From contig JAISSS010000052.1 of assembly GCA_031272965.1 (NCBI GenBank), positions 1 through 37,670 on the forward strand: a stretch of 37,670 nucleotides of DNA. Direction: 5' to 3'. The notes beneath the pieces are model-generated. The model was not told where the DNA came from and made no database searches. It worked only from the letters and a program-made list of their open reading frames with translations. Every line of letters starts with the position of its first letter. Position 1 is the stretch's first letter. A program made the translations under genes and the position numbers. This document shows, one piece after another, positions 15,361-24,015 of the stretch. The DNA is from Bacteroidales bacterium. GTDB taxonomy: Bacteria > Bacteroidota > Bacteroidia > Bacteroidales > Prolixibacteraceae.

Positions 15361-16128
15361 CTAAAAATTCCAGGTCATTGTCAGGCCTGTATTCTGCGGG
15401 GCTGCGTATGGCGTAATCCGCAGATTGGTGTTGCTCAGCAGCCGCAAGTGCAGATTGCCTTTGGCGGCGATGCCGTCGATGATGTTCCAGACATACAGTA
15501 CGGCCGCGCCTGCAATCAGTCCGTTACGGATGTTTTGGGCGTTGTCGGCATTGTCGATATATTTCTGCTTCTCGGAGGCGCTGTGAGTGCCGTCGATTTT
15601 CGATTCGTAGGAAGCCCGCAGCCCTTCAAAGGCCACAATGCCGCCCACCAGTGCCGCCTCGCCCGCGATAAACAGCACCCCCTTAATTCTGCTGCCCTTG
15701 TGCAGCTGAGCCAGTCCCGGCACAAATACGCGGGGGCTAAAATTGTAGGTGGTAGAAAATTCCTGGCTGTCAAAATTCGCCGGTTCGGTAACGTTTTTCT
15801 GGATGTCTATCAGCATATACACCATGCCGCCTGCACGTTCAACCATGTTGCGCCGCACTTTCTTATTGGTGCCGGGCAGGGTGATTTCCAGCCCGTTATT
15901 AAAGTCGGACAGCGATTGTGACGGCACCTGCATGCTTGCGCTTGCGCCGATACCATCTATCAGCGCCGCATAGAATGCTTCCTGCTCGGTGTGGCCGGAG
16001 CCGACGCCAAATGTTACGTTAGACGCCAATGATGCGGGCTTGTGGCGGTACCATTCGGGCGCCTCCGGCTGAGCCACTGCGGCGGTGCACAACCGTAGGA
16101 TGGCAATTATTGCGATACATTTTTTCAT
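15361..16128 (-). CDS. Exported protein with LPP20-like N-terminus and DUF5683-like C-terminus
   Basis: A 255-residue protein with a signal peptide ending TAAVAQ (about residue 20). Residues 22-110 resemble LPP20-type proteins: EAPEWYRHKPASLASNVTFGVGSG, then an alanine-rich helix AFYAALIDGIGAS and a strand-rich end. Residues 132-225 resemble DUF5683: FVPGLAQLHKGSRIKGVLFIAGE, then two hydrophobic helices (about 151-170 and 203-221) around a charged KQKYIDNADNAQN loop. The protein ends in TMTWNF, an aromatic C-terminus like those of outer-membrane proteins, but it is too small for a barrel. It starts 18 bp after the LPP20-like lipoprotein gene and belongs to the same operon. Function unknown. 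Confidence 0.65.
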   Translation of the reverse strand: MKKCIAIIAILRLCTAAVAQPEAPEWYRHKPASLASNVTFGVGSGHTEQEAFYAALIDGIGASASMQVPSQSLSDFNNGLEITLPGTNKKVRRNMVERAGGMVYMLIDIQKNVTEPANFDSQEFSTTYNFSPRVFVPGLAQLHKGSRIKGVLFIAGEAALVGGIVAFEGLRASYESKIDGTHSASEKQKYIDNADNAQNIRNGLIAGAAVLYVWNIIDGIAAKGNLHLRLLSNTNLRITPYAAPQNTGLTMTWNF

Positions 16129-16146
16129 CTGCGGTACGTTTTCGCA

Positions 16147-16746
16147 CTATTTTCCGGTGTTCTGGGCTTTTGCCTGCGCATCGAGTTCCGTTTGCAGCCA
16201 TTTGTTGAACTTTTCGGCGTCATAGTCAACTTTTGCCACTTCGAGGGCACTGGCTATTGCCTGATTGACTTTGGCGATGGCCACATGTACGGCCGTATAA
16301 GCCACATATGTTCCCGCGTCGGTGAGTTCCATAGTCTGGAAGCAAACGCGGGCGGCGTATTCGTTGATAGCTTTCGAGCCGGCGGCAGTGGCGATGCCCT
16401 CCAGTTTATTTTCGGCGGCTTTCTTGCCTGACGGCACAGTGGTGTCTTTCTGGTAGGATTCCACGCCGTTCTTGATTACGCCGATATAGCGGGTTGTGAT
16501 GTCCGCTACGGCTACGCGGTTGGCCTCAAGGAGAGCATCGCGCTCGTTCATGCTGGGCGAGCTGATACCTAATCCGGCCATATATTCGCCCGGCTTGTCC
16601 TGGGCTTCGCCCACGCAGGGAGTTTGCACGGCCGTCCGCCGCGGCGCGGGGGTTGCCGTTGTTACAGATTTACTGCTGCCACAGCCGCTTATTACGGCTA
16701 CACTTGCTGCTATTGCAGCTGCCAGAACGATATAATGTGTTCTCAT
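16147..16746 (-). CDS. LPP20-family-like lipoprotein
   Basis: A 199-residue lipoprotein; the signal peptide ends ISGC with Cys22 as the lipidation site, followed by GSSKS. The mature part has the LPP20 layout: a short strand with GEYMAGLGISSPS, then the helix RDALLEANRVAVADITTRYIG, and a C-terminal helix-strand part. LPP20 of Helicobacter is an outer-membrane lipoprotein of unknown role. It is the first of five clear envelope genes on this strand. No TAnnTTTG element is found in the 190 bp just upstream, so its transcript may begin at the promoter in front of the microsatellite ORF (17238-17265). Confidence 0.7.
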   Translation of the reverse strand: MRTHYIVLAAAIAASVAVISGCGSSKSVTTATPAPRRTAVQTPCVGEAQDKPGEYMAGLGISSPSMNERDALLEANRVAVADITTRYIGVIKNGVESYQKDTTVPSGKKAAENKLEGIATAAGSKAINEYAARVCFQTMELTDAGTYVAYTAVHVAIAKVNQAIASALEVAKVDYDAEKFNKWLQTELDAQAKAQNTGK

Positions 16747-16935
16747 CTTTAAAAAATTGGTGATTATTATTTGATTTTAAAAAATATGCAAATATCAATG
16801 CGATAATTTGCGACCACACTGACGCCGATTTAACAGTCAGTATTGGCCGACAGCGATTCGCCGCAAAATAAATTCGCGGGGATATATTTTTCTGGGGAAT
16901 TTTGTATCGTGCGCGTACAGTAAACGCAAGGGGGC

Positions 16936-17214
<279 letters not shown>

Positions 17215-17237
17215 CTTCTAATCTCGTTTCAACGCTG

Positions 17238-17265
17238 CAAAGATAGAGTATTTCTCCACAGACAA
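17238..17265 (-). promoter_or_regulatory. Promoter in front of the microsatellite ORF
   Basis: On the minus strand: TTG (complement of 17263-17265), a 17 bp spacer, then TATCTTTG (complement of 17238-17245), an exact -7 match 23 bp before the ATG at 17214. The spacer is slightly short. It is the only consensus -7 element seen upstream of the lipoprotein operon. Confidence 0.5.
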
Positions 17266-18187
17266 GTGTTAAATTCGATGATAAAACCGAATAATTTTTT
17301 GCCGTATTCAGAACGTATTGATTATCATATATTTATATCTTAACAATGTTTTAACGCTGCGACAACCGACAACTGAAAGTTTGGGAATTAGTAACACTTG
17401 GTGGAGTATCTCGTACTATTAATAACCGTGTTGGGACTTCCCGAACTCAGGGGAGTGGCACATCCTCATGCCGGAGCTTCTCCGGCGAAGTGGATAAATC
17501 GCTTATATGTATCGGACGCTCATTCCTCCGTTCTTCTGTTGAAAAGCAGGGCAAAACATCCTCTCTTACCGGAATTGGCATTGAATTTTGAGGTGGGCAA
17601 CCCGAATACACAGACGAATAATATCACTCTCCCATAAAAATCGGTTAAAATTTTTAATGATTATTCTCATATTGCGTACCTAACGGTACACAGAGATAGC
17701 GCTAACATTTGGTTCTACCAACATAATGTGCCTAACGGCACATCTCTCATTAGGGTACATTATACGGTAATCAAAAAATTTTTTCAATATTCCCTATTCC
17801 ATGCGGGACGTTTGATAGATTTGAAATGACAGGCAGTGGTTTTAATATTTTTTATGTGCACAAATATTTTGATGATATTTATTCCCATTTACTGAATGTG
17901 AGCAGTCAATTAAAGCATGCGCAAAAGTTAATTACATTGTCGGCAACTCTTCATTTTACAGGCATTTCGTTGAAACACAGGAATATATTACCGAAAGCAT
18001 GAAGCAATTAGTCTTTAAACAGATAAAAATCAATTCTATACGCCGAAGGAATACTAAAAAAGGACTGTTAGAGTATAATGTTAAGGCGATTCGGTAAACC
18101 GCCCCATTTCGACATATACTAAAGCCATGTTTGATAATTAAGATTAGTGGGTGTCAGTAAAAAGATACTGCATTGCTCTTTTTTTAC
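17266..18187. other. Gene-poor region of about 0.9 kb with hairpin repeats and doubtful mini-ORFs
   Basis: No supported gene. The left part is AT-rich. Bases 17398-17637 hold a TTG-started 79-codon frame without family resemblance. Bases 17671-17745 hold two related hairpins (separate entry). Bases 17826-18002 hold a 58-codon ATG frame whose TGA overlaps (ATGA) a second 32-codon frame at 17999-18097; the pair may be remnants of one frameshifted gene, but I recognise neither. The right end carries the hemB promoter. Confidence 0.5.
17671..17745. repeat. Two related hairpins with compensatory changes (CCTAACGG core)
   Basis: GTACC-TAAC-GGTAC at 17676-17689 and GTGCC-TAAC-GGCAC at 17728-17741 share the same loop and differ by a paired A-T to G-C change. 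The second extends to a 7-bp stem (17726-17743) and is preceded by TTCTACCAACATA. This looks like a dispersed noncoding repeat with a conserved stem rather than chance. Confidence 0.6.
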
Positions 18188-18195
18188 TACCTTTG
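18188..18195 (+). promoter_or_regulatory. -7 element (TACCTTTG) of the hemB-hemL-hemE operon
   Basis: An exact TAnnTTTG match 33 bp before the hemB ATG. The expected -33 TTTG is not present; a TTG at 18173-18175 is only 12 bp upstream. Confidence 0.6.
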
Positions 18196-18228
18196 TCGGA
18201 TTATTTGAAGATAATTAAATTTTAAGAT

Positions 18229-19206
18229 ATGGCTTACCCCATTACAAGACTGCGGAGGCTTCGACAGAATGATGTGCTTCGCAGCATGATTCGGGAGACG
18301 GAAGTTAGCCGTGCCGATTTAATCATGCCTTATTTTGTGTGTCCTGGTGCGGGCGTCCGTAACCCGATACATTCAATGCCCGGCAATTATCAGCTGTCGA
18401 TAGACCTGTTGCTTGACGAGGTGCGTGATTTATATGCAGAAACGGGGGTTGACAAGATACTGCTGTTTGGTATTCCCGAAACAAAGGATGAGCATGGTCG
18501 TGTGGCCTGTTCGCCGGATGCCATTGTTCCCCGCGCCATTCGTGCCTTGAAAGAGCGGCTGCCGGAGGTGTTGACCGTGGCCGATGTATGCAACTGCGAA
18601 TATACCACTCACGGGCATTGCGGCACGGTGGTCAATGGCGACGTTGACAATGACCTTACACTGGAGACCCTTGCTCTCCAGTCGCTCACGCTGGCACAGG
18701 CAGGCGCCGATGTGATTGCGCCCAGTGACATGATGGACGGGCGTGTTGGCGCCATCCGCAAAATTCTGGATGCCAATGGCTTCTCAAATACGCCGATTAT
18801 GGCGTATTCTGCCAAGTATGCCTCCGGTTTTTACGGCCCTTTCCGCGAAGCGGCTGAAAGCGCTCCGAAATTCGGCAACCGCAGCACTTATCAGATGGAC
18901 CCGGCCAACAGTAATGAAGCCCTGCGCGAAGTGGAGCAGGACATCATTGAAGGCGCCGACATTGTGATGGTAAAACCGGCCCTCAGCTATTTAGACGTCA
19001 TCAACCGCGTGAAACAGACATTTAATGTCCCCGTTGCGGCCTACAACGTCAGTGGCGAATTCTCAATGGTGAAAGCGGCCGCTGCCAACGGATGGATTGA
19101 TGAGCAGCGTATTATAAAGGAGATACTCACTTCCATCAAGCGGGCGGGCGCCGATGTGATTATCACCTATCATGCCAAAGAATATGTACTTAACAACCTT
19201 ATATGA
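18229..19206 (+). CDS. hemB: Delta-aminolevulinic acid dehydratase (porphobilinogen synthase)
   Basis: Condenses two 5-aminolevulinates into porphobilinogen, the second committed step of tetrapyrrole synthesis. At 325 residues it has normal length. The zinc site [14 protein letters not shown] has Cys121, Cys123 and Cys131, marking the zinc-dependent class. The two Schiff-base lysines are Lys196 in [19 protein letters not shown] and Lys249 in [11 protein letters not shown]. The stop codon overlaps the hemL start by four bases (ATGA), and hemL overlaps hemE in the same way, so all three are translationally coupled. Confidence 0.97.
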   Translation: MAYPITRLRRLRQNDVLRSMIRETEVSRADLIMPYFVCPGAGVRNPIHSMPGNYQLSIDLLLDEVRDLYAETGVDKILLFGIPETKDEHGRVACSPDAIVPRAIRALKERLPEVLTVADVCNCEYTTHGHCGTVVNGDVDNDLTLETLALQSLTLAQAGADVIAPSDMMDGRVGAIRKILDANGFSNTPIMAYSAKYASGFYGPFREAAESAPKFGNRSTYQMDPANSNEALREVEQDIIEGADIVMVKPALSYLDVINRVKQTFNVPVAAYNVSGEFSMVKAAAANGWIDEQRIIKEILTSIKRAGADVIITYHAKEYVLNNLI

Positions 19207-20504
19207 GCTTATCAGAAACGGACGGTAGTGTTGCTGCCTTCATGCGGGCGCAGAAGGTCATCCCCGGCGGGGTTAATTCGCCGGTGCGGGCGTTCCGCAG
19301 TGTAGGCGCCGGGCCGCTGTTTATACGGCAGGCCGCAGGCGCATATATCACGGATGTTGATGGCAATACGTTCCTTGATTTTGTCGGCTCATGGGGGCCG
19401 ATGTTGCTGGGACATGCCCGCCGTGAAGTTATTGAAGCTGTCCGGCAGACCGCATTGCAGGGCACGAGCTTCGGCGCCCCCACTGTTGCCGAAACGGAAA
19501 TGGCGGAACTGATTACTGCCATGATGCCTTCTGTGGAGAAAGTGCGGATGGTCAATTCCGGCACCGAAGCCACCATGAGCGCTGTCCGCCTGGCCCGCGG
19601 GTTCACCGCCCGCGATATGATAATAAAGTTCGACGGGTGCTATCATGGCCATGCCGACAGCTTCCTGATAAAGGCGGGGTCAGGTGCGGCCACGTTGGGA
19701 ATACCCGACAGTAGAGGCGTTACTAAGGCCACTGCCCGCGACACCCTCGTTGCCCGATATAACGACCGGCAGTCGGTTGAGGCGCTGTTTGACAGCTATC
19801 CCTCGCAAATCGCCGCGCTAATTGTGGAGCCTGTCGCCGGAAACATGGGCGTAATACTGCCCGACGAGGGTTTCCTTGATTTCCTGCGGCGCATAACACG
19901 GGCCAATAATGCGCTGCTCATCTTCGACGAGGTGATTACAGGATTTCGGGTAGCTACAGGTGGTGCCCAACAGCGGTATGGCGTGATACCCGACCTCACA
20001 ACGCTGGGGAAAATCATCGGCGGCGGGCTGCCTGTGGGCGCCTATGGCGGTCGTGCCGACATAATGAACATGCTCGCCCCGGACGGCCCTGTGTATCAAG
20101 CCGGTACGCTTTCCGGCAATCCGCTTGCCATGGCCGCAGGATGCGCAACACTGCGCCTGTTGAAGCAACACCCGCAAATATATTCCGAACTGGAAAAGAA
20201 ATCCGCGCTTTTGGAAGCCGGACTGCGCGACAACCTGCGTCGGGCCGGACAGTCGGGCGTGATTAACCGCTGCGGCTCAATGCTCACGATGTTCTTTACA
20301 GGGCGGGACAGCGTCTGCAATCATGCGGACGCCATGTCGTGCGATACGGCAAAATATGCGGATTATTTCCGGCGCCTGCTGGCGACCCGGATTTATCAGG
20401 CGCCATCGCAATTTGAATGTATGTTTGTATCTGATGCACATACCGAATCGGATATTGAACAAATGATTGAAAAAAGTTATAAATCAATGACATCTCTGAA
20501 ATGA
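19203..20504 (+). CDS. hemL: Glutamate-1-semialdehyde 2,1-aminomutase
   Basis: A 433-residue PLP enzyme that converts glutamate-1-semialdehyde to 5-aminolevulinate, showing that the organism uses the C5 (tRNA-Glu) route. It shows [11 protein letters not shown] at the N-terminus, [18 protein letters not shown] and YHGHAD for cofactor phosphate and substrate contacts, [10 protein letters not shown] with the PLP-binding Asp, and the Schiff-base Lys270 in [18 protein letters not shown]. The TYGG-type ending distinguishes it from ordinary class III transaminases. Its start overlaps hemB by 4 bp and its end overlaps hemE by 4 bp. HemA (glutamyl-tRNA reductase), needed for its substrate, is not in the window. 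Confidence 0.96.
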   Translation: MSLSETDGSVAAFMRAQKVIPGGVNSPVRAFRSVGAGPLFIRQAAGAYITDVDGNTFLDFVGSWGPMLLGHARREVIEAVRQTALQGTSFGAPTVAETEMAELITAMMPSVEKVRMVNSGTEATMSAVRLARGFTARDMIIKFDGCYHGHADSFLIKAGSGAATLGIPDSRGVTKATARDTLVARYNDRQSVEALFDSYPSQIAALIVEPVAGNMGVILPDEGFLDFLRRITRANNALLIFDEVITGFRVATGGAQQRYGVIPDLTTLGKIIGGGLPVGAYGGRADIMNMLAPDGPVYQAGTLSGNPLAMAAGCATLRLLKQHPQIYSELEKKSALLEAGLRDNLRRAGQSGVINRCGSMLTMFFTGRDSVCNHADAMSCDTAKYADYFRRLLATRIYQAPSQFECMFVSDAHTESDIEQMIEKSYKSMTSLK

Positions 20505-21523
20505 ACTCTGTATTTCTTGATATATTGCAGGGTAAGCCCACGCCACGTCCTGCGGTGTGGTTTATGCGGCAGGCCGGGCGTGTATTGCCCGACTATAACA
20601 GGATGCGGGCGCATTTTTCGTTTGCGGACATCCTTGCCGACCCCAACCTTTCCGCCGAAGTTACGCTGATGCCGGTAGAAGCGCTTGGCGTTGATGCCGC
20701 GATACTGTTCTCCGACATCCTCGTAGTGCCGCAAGCGCTCGGCATGTCGCTGTCGTTTACCGACCATGGACCGGAATTTTCAGCCCCGCTGCTGGAAATG
20801 TCCAATCCATGCAAAGCGCTTAAGGCCGACACATCCGGTCTGGAAACAGTTTATCAGACTGTCAGGAACGTGAAGAAACAGGCACCAAATGTGCCGCTTA
20901 TAGGATTCGCAGGCGCCCCGCATACCCTGCTGTGTTACATGTTGCAAGGCTCGGCAAGAAATAACTTTACGGACGCCCTCAAATATATGTGCAAAAATCC
21001 CGGCAAAATGAAGAAATTGATGGAGGCCGTTACCGAAATCATTATTGAGTTTGCTATGGGCCAGATAGACGCCGGTATTGACGCCTTTCAGCTGTTCGAC
21101 ACTCACGCGGGGATGCTGCCCGAACATGTCTGGTTCCGCGATTCGCGGGTCGCCCTTGAGCGCATCTCGACCGCGGTCCGCAGCAGAGGCATACCGTTGA
21201 TTATCTTCCCCAAAGGCATCACTGCGGTATGCAGTATGCTCGAAGGAATCGCTGACGTCGTGAGTGTGGACTGGAAACTGCCATTGGAAATTTACCGGAA
21301 CATTATTCCGGCCTCGGTGGGCATACAGGGCAATATGGACCCGCGTATTATGTGCTGCGCCCCGAGATTGGTGGGCAAAGAAATCCTTAACGCTGTCGAT
21401 TTCTTCATGAAACACCCCCGCTATATTTTCAATCTCGGCCATGGACTGTTCCCTGATTCCCAGCTTGAGAATGTCAAAATGGCCGTTGACCTGATTAAAG
21501 GTATCAACGCATACGGTGAATAA
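20501..21523 (+). CDS. hemE: Uroporphyrinogen-III decarboxylase
   Basis: A 340-residue TIM-barrel enzyme that removes four carboxyl groups from uroporphyrinogen III to give coproporphyrinogen III, which commits the pathway to heme. The N-terminal [12 protein letters not shown] (Arg23 and Arg27) and the catalytic Asp72 in [16 protein letters not shown] are both present, as is the later [13 protein letters not shown] substrate loop. The product order of the operon (hemB, hemL, hemE) skips hemC and hemD, which must be elsewhere. A strong hairpin terminator follows 56 bp after the stop. Confidence 0.96.
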   Translation: MNSVFLDILQGKPTPRPAVWFMRQAGRVLPDYNRMRAHFSFADILADPNLSAEVTLMPVEALGVDAAILFSDILVVPQALGMSLSFTDHGPEFSAPLLEMSNPCKALKADTSGLETVYQTVRNVKKQAPNVPLIGFAGAPHTLLCYMLQGSARNNFTDALKYMCKNPGKMKKLMEAVTEIIIEFAMGQIDAGIDAFQLFDTHAGMLPEHVWFRDSRVALERISTAVRSRGIPLIIFPKGITAVCSMLEGIADVVSVDWKLPLEIYRNIIPASVGIQGNMDPRIMCCAPRLVGKEILNAVDFFMKHPRYIFNLGHGLFPDSQLENVKMAVDLIKGINAYGE

Positions 21524-21579
21524 ATTGCTATTGACCTGTTCAAATGAACGGACTGTCATATCATTATTAAAATGTTTGA

Positions 21580-21617
21580 AACAGTGATATGGGGGTGCGG
21601 TATATTGCTGTTTTTTT
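21580..21617 (+). terminator. Rho-independent terminator of the hem operon
   Basis: Arms 21580-21590 and 21602-21612 pair over 11 bp (two G-U pairs) around an 11-base G-rich loop. The hairpin is followed by a run of seven T (21611-21617). Confidence 0.75.
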
Positions 21618-21675
21618 AAATGTGCAGGAAAAAAAGTCAAAAAAAATGCGTCCGGCGTTTTTTGATTTGAAAAAA

Positions 21676-21711
21676 TGTATAATTTTGCAGCCGAATTGTA
21701 ATAATTATACA
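21676..21711 (+). promoter_or_regulatory. argR promoter overlapped by an inverted repeat (candidate ARG box pair)
   Basis: TGTATAATT at 21676-21684 and its exact complement AATTATACA at 21703-21711 are separated by 18 bp. The left arm contains the start of the -7 element TAATTTTG (21680-21687), and the right arm ends 2 bp before the argR ATG. The right arm is part of TGTAATAATTATACA (21697-21711), which resembles the 15-18 bp ARG boxes of other phyla. This is consistent with autoregulation by ArgR. Confidence 0.5.
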
Positions 21712-21713
21712 TT

Positions 21714-22202
21714 ATGCCTGTAAAGAAAAATATCAGTGAACGCCAGGCGGCGTTGAGAAAAATCCTTCAGCAGAAGGTATTTGACAGTCAGGAGAAAGTT
21801 CTTGAAGTCCTCCGCAAGCAGGGCTTTAACGTAACACAAGCGACGGTATCGCGCGACATGCGGCAGCTGAAAGTGTCGAAAGTATCTGACAGTCAGTATG
21901 GCTATCGGTATGTTGTCAGCAATAACATTCTGCCGGAGGATGAGAATCCCAAGTCGTGGACCGACGGCGCCCGTGAAATCATGTTCTCCGGCAATCTGGC
22001 AGTTATCAAGACCCTGCCCGGCTATGCCAGCAGTATCGCCACGCTCATTGACAACATCAAGGCCCCTGAAATATTGGGCACGGTTGCAGGCGACGATACT
22101 ATTATTGTCGTGGCACAGCAGGGGGTTCCTTTCGAAGTGCTGCAGGGACGCCTGAAAACCGTTATTGCTCCGCCATCGTCCCGCAAAAAGGCCAAGGGTT
22201 AA
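21714..22202 (+). CDS. argR: Arginine repressor ArgR
   Basis: A 162-residue transcription regulator of arginine synthesis that forms hexamers when arginine is bound. The N-terminal winged helix includes VLEVLRKQGFNVTQATVSRD with the DNA-contacting TVSRDM (44-49). The C-terminal oligomerisation/arginine domain has GTVAGDDTIIVV (122-133), where the paired aspartates bind arginine. It is slightly longer than E. coli ArgR because of a lysine-rich tail. It is the first gene of the argR-GNAT-argG-argC operon and lies directly behind a palindrome likely to be its own operator. Confidence 0.94.
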   Translation: MPVKKNISERQAALRKILQQKVFDSQEKVLEVLRKQGFNVTQATVSRDMRQLKVSKVSDSQYGYRYVVSNNILPEDENPKSWTDGAREIMFSGNLAVIKTLPGYASSIATLIDNIKAPEILGTVAGDDTIIVVAQQGVPFEVLQGRLKTVIAPPSSRKKAKG

Positions 22203-22246
22203 TAATAATTCCGAAAAATTAATATTACAGACCTAAAGTATTCTAA

Positions 22247-22819
22247 ATGAAGCAATTGGAAGATATTGTCGTTACGGTGGCTAATGAGACGCACCTGAAA
22301 TACACCGCCGAAATCAACGACACCATTGATATGGCTTCAAAAGAACGCGGAACGGGTATCGCCCGCCGTACCGACGAATACATCAACAAGAAAATGCTCG
22401 AAGGGAAGGCTATTATAGCCCTCGACGGCGACCACTTCGCGGGATTCTGCTATATAGAATCCTGGGGACACGACAACTTCGTGGCTAATTCCGGCCTCAT
22501 CGTCCGCAAAGAATACCGCGGACTGGGATTGGCAAAAGCCATAAAATACAAGGCCTTCGAGCTGTCGCGAAACAAATTCCCGGGCGCGAAAATCTTCGGC
22601 CTCACAACCGGCTTAGCCGTGATGAAGATAAACCACGAACTCGGCTACCGTCCGGTTACGTTCTCCGAACTCACCGACGATGACGCTTTCTGGAAAGGCT
22701 GCAAAAGTTGCGTGAACTACGACATCCTGCAACGTACTAACCGCACCAAGTGCCTGTGTACAGGGATGCTGTTCGACCCCGCTTGGGAATCCGAATTTCA
22801 ACCAAATAAAAAATCGTGA
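22247..22819 (+). CDS. GNAT N-acyltransferase in the arginine operon (candidate N-acylglutamate synthase)
   Basis: A 190-residue GNAT protein. It shows the acyl-CoA pyrophosphate loop as RKEYRGLGLAKAIKYKAFE (R/Q-x-x-G-x-G/A form), preceded by AGFCYIESWG and a central GLIV strand. The C-terminus has several cysteines (CKSCVNYDILQRTNRTKCLC) not typical of ribosomal acetyltransferases. It is placed between argR and argG, with the end overlapping the first possible argG start. Since the first step of arginine synthesis (acylation of glutamate) has no argA or argJ in this window, the most economical reading is that it acylates glutamate. Bacteroides fragilis is known to use succinylated intermediates, so succinyl-CoA is possible. 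Confidence 0.75.
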   Translation: MKQLEDIVVTVANETHLKYTAEINDTIDMASKERGTGIARRTDEYINKKMLEGKAIIALDGDHFAGFCYIESWGHDNFVANSGLIVRKEYRGLGLAKAIKYKAFELSRNKFPGAKIFGLTTGLAVMKINHELGYRPVTFSELTDDDAFWKGCKSCVNYDILQRTNRTKCLCTGMLFDPAWESEFQPNKKS

Positions 22820-22821
22820 AC

Positions 22822-24015
22822 ATGAAAGACAAAGTCGTTCTTGCTTACAGTGGAGGCTTAGACACCTCGTTCTGTGTGAAATATCTGTCGGAAGAGAAAG
22901 GCTTGGATGTATATACAGCCCTCGCAAATACCGGCGGATTCGACGCCGAAGAACTGACACGTATTGAGAAAAAAGCCATCGAATTGGGCGCCGTTAAACA
23001 CGTGGCCTTAGACATCACCGGTGAATACTACCGGAAGTGCATCCGCTACATGGTTTATGGCAACATCCTGCGGGGAAATACTTACCCGATTTCCGTGAGC
23101 TCAGAGCGCGTGTTCCAAGCCATAGCAATCATCGAATACGCAAAAAAAATCGGGGCGCGCTATGTGGCCCATGGCAGTACGGGCGCCGGCAATGACCAGG
23201 TGCGCTTTGACCTCACCTTCCAAGTGCTTGCCCCCGACATAGAAATCCTCACCCCTACCCGCGACCTGCAACTGACGCGGCAGGAGGAAATTGACTATCT
23301 GAAACGGCACGGCGTTACTGCCGACTGGACAAAGATGGCATACTCCATCAATAAGGGGCTGTGGGGTACCAGTATAGGCGGCAAAGAAACGCTCACCTCC
23401 AACCAGACGCTGCCCGAAGAAGCATACCCCTCGCAATTGGTTGAGCACGGTGAACGCGAATTGGTGCTCGATTTTGAAGCGGGCGAGTTGAAAGCCGTTG
23501 ACAGCAAGCGCTATGCCAATACTGTGGATGCCGTCAGAGCGGTGGAAGCGGTGGCCGCCCGCTATGCTATCGGTCGCGACATGCACATCGGCGACACCAT
23601 CATCGGCATCAAAGGCCGCGTGGGATTTGAAGCCGCCGCGCCAATACTCATCATCAAAGCGCACCAGATGCTCGAAAAACATACCCTCACCAAATGGCAG
23701 GCCTACTGGAAGGAGCAGCTGGCAACATGGTACGGGATGTTCCTGCACGAAGCGCTCTATTTAGACCCCGTTATGCGCGACATAGAGCAGTTCCTCGAAC
23801 ACAGCCAGACAAATGTTACGGGAACCGTGTTCATCCGCCTGCGTCCCTACAATTTCACTTTAGTGGGGGTGGATTCGCCACACGACCTTATGAAGTCGGA
23901 TTTCGGAGAGTACGGCGAGGTCAACAAGGCCTGGACAGCCGACGACGTAAAAGGATTCACCAAAGTGCTTGGCACTTCGCTGAAAATATATAACGCGGTG
24001 AACGGCAAAAAATGA
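22822..24015 (+). CDS. argG: Argininosuccinate synthase
   Basis: A 397-residue cytoplasmic ligase that joins citrulline and aspartate using ATP. It opens with the N-type ATP pyrophosphatase P-loop AYSGGLDTS (8-16), followed by GNILRGNTYPISVSSERVFQA, AHGSTGAGNDQVRFDL and SINKGLWGTSIGGKE, all typical of this enzyme. The ATG at 22822 is preferred; an in-frame GTG at 22816 overlapping the previous stop (GTGA) would add two residues. Its stop overlaps the argC start by 4 bp. Confidence 0.96.
   Translation: MKDKVVLAYSGGLDTSFCVKYLSEEKGLDVYTALANTGGFDAEELTRIEKKAIELGAVKHVALDITGEYYRKCIRYMVYGNILRGNTYPISVSSERVFQAIAIIEYAKKIGARYVAHGSTGAGNDQVRFDLTFQVLAPDIEILTPTRDLQLTRQEEIDYLKRHGVTADWTKMAYSINKGLWGTSIGGKETLTSNQTLPEEAYPSQLVEHGERELVLDFEAGELKAVDSKRYANTVDAVRAVEAVAARYAIGRDMHIGDTIIGIKGRVGFEAAAPILIIKAHQMLEKHTLTKWQAYWKEQLATWYGMFLHEALYLDPVMRDIEQFLEHSQTNVTGTVFIRLRPYNFTLVGVDSPHDLMKSDFGEYGEVNKAWTADDVKGFTKVLGTSLKIYNAVNGKK

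Noticed and set aside
17398-17637. 79-codon plus-strand frame
   Set aside because: Starts with TTG, has no promoter box at a suitable distance and no recognisable domain.
20780-21712. Minus-strand frame of 310 codons
   Set aside because: It is antisense to hemE and its downstream terminator; histidine- and phenylalanine-rich translation without any family pattern.
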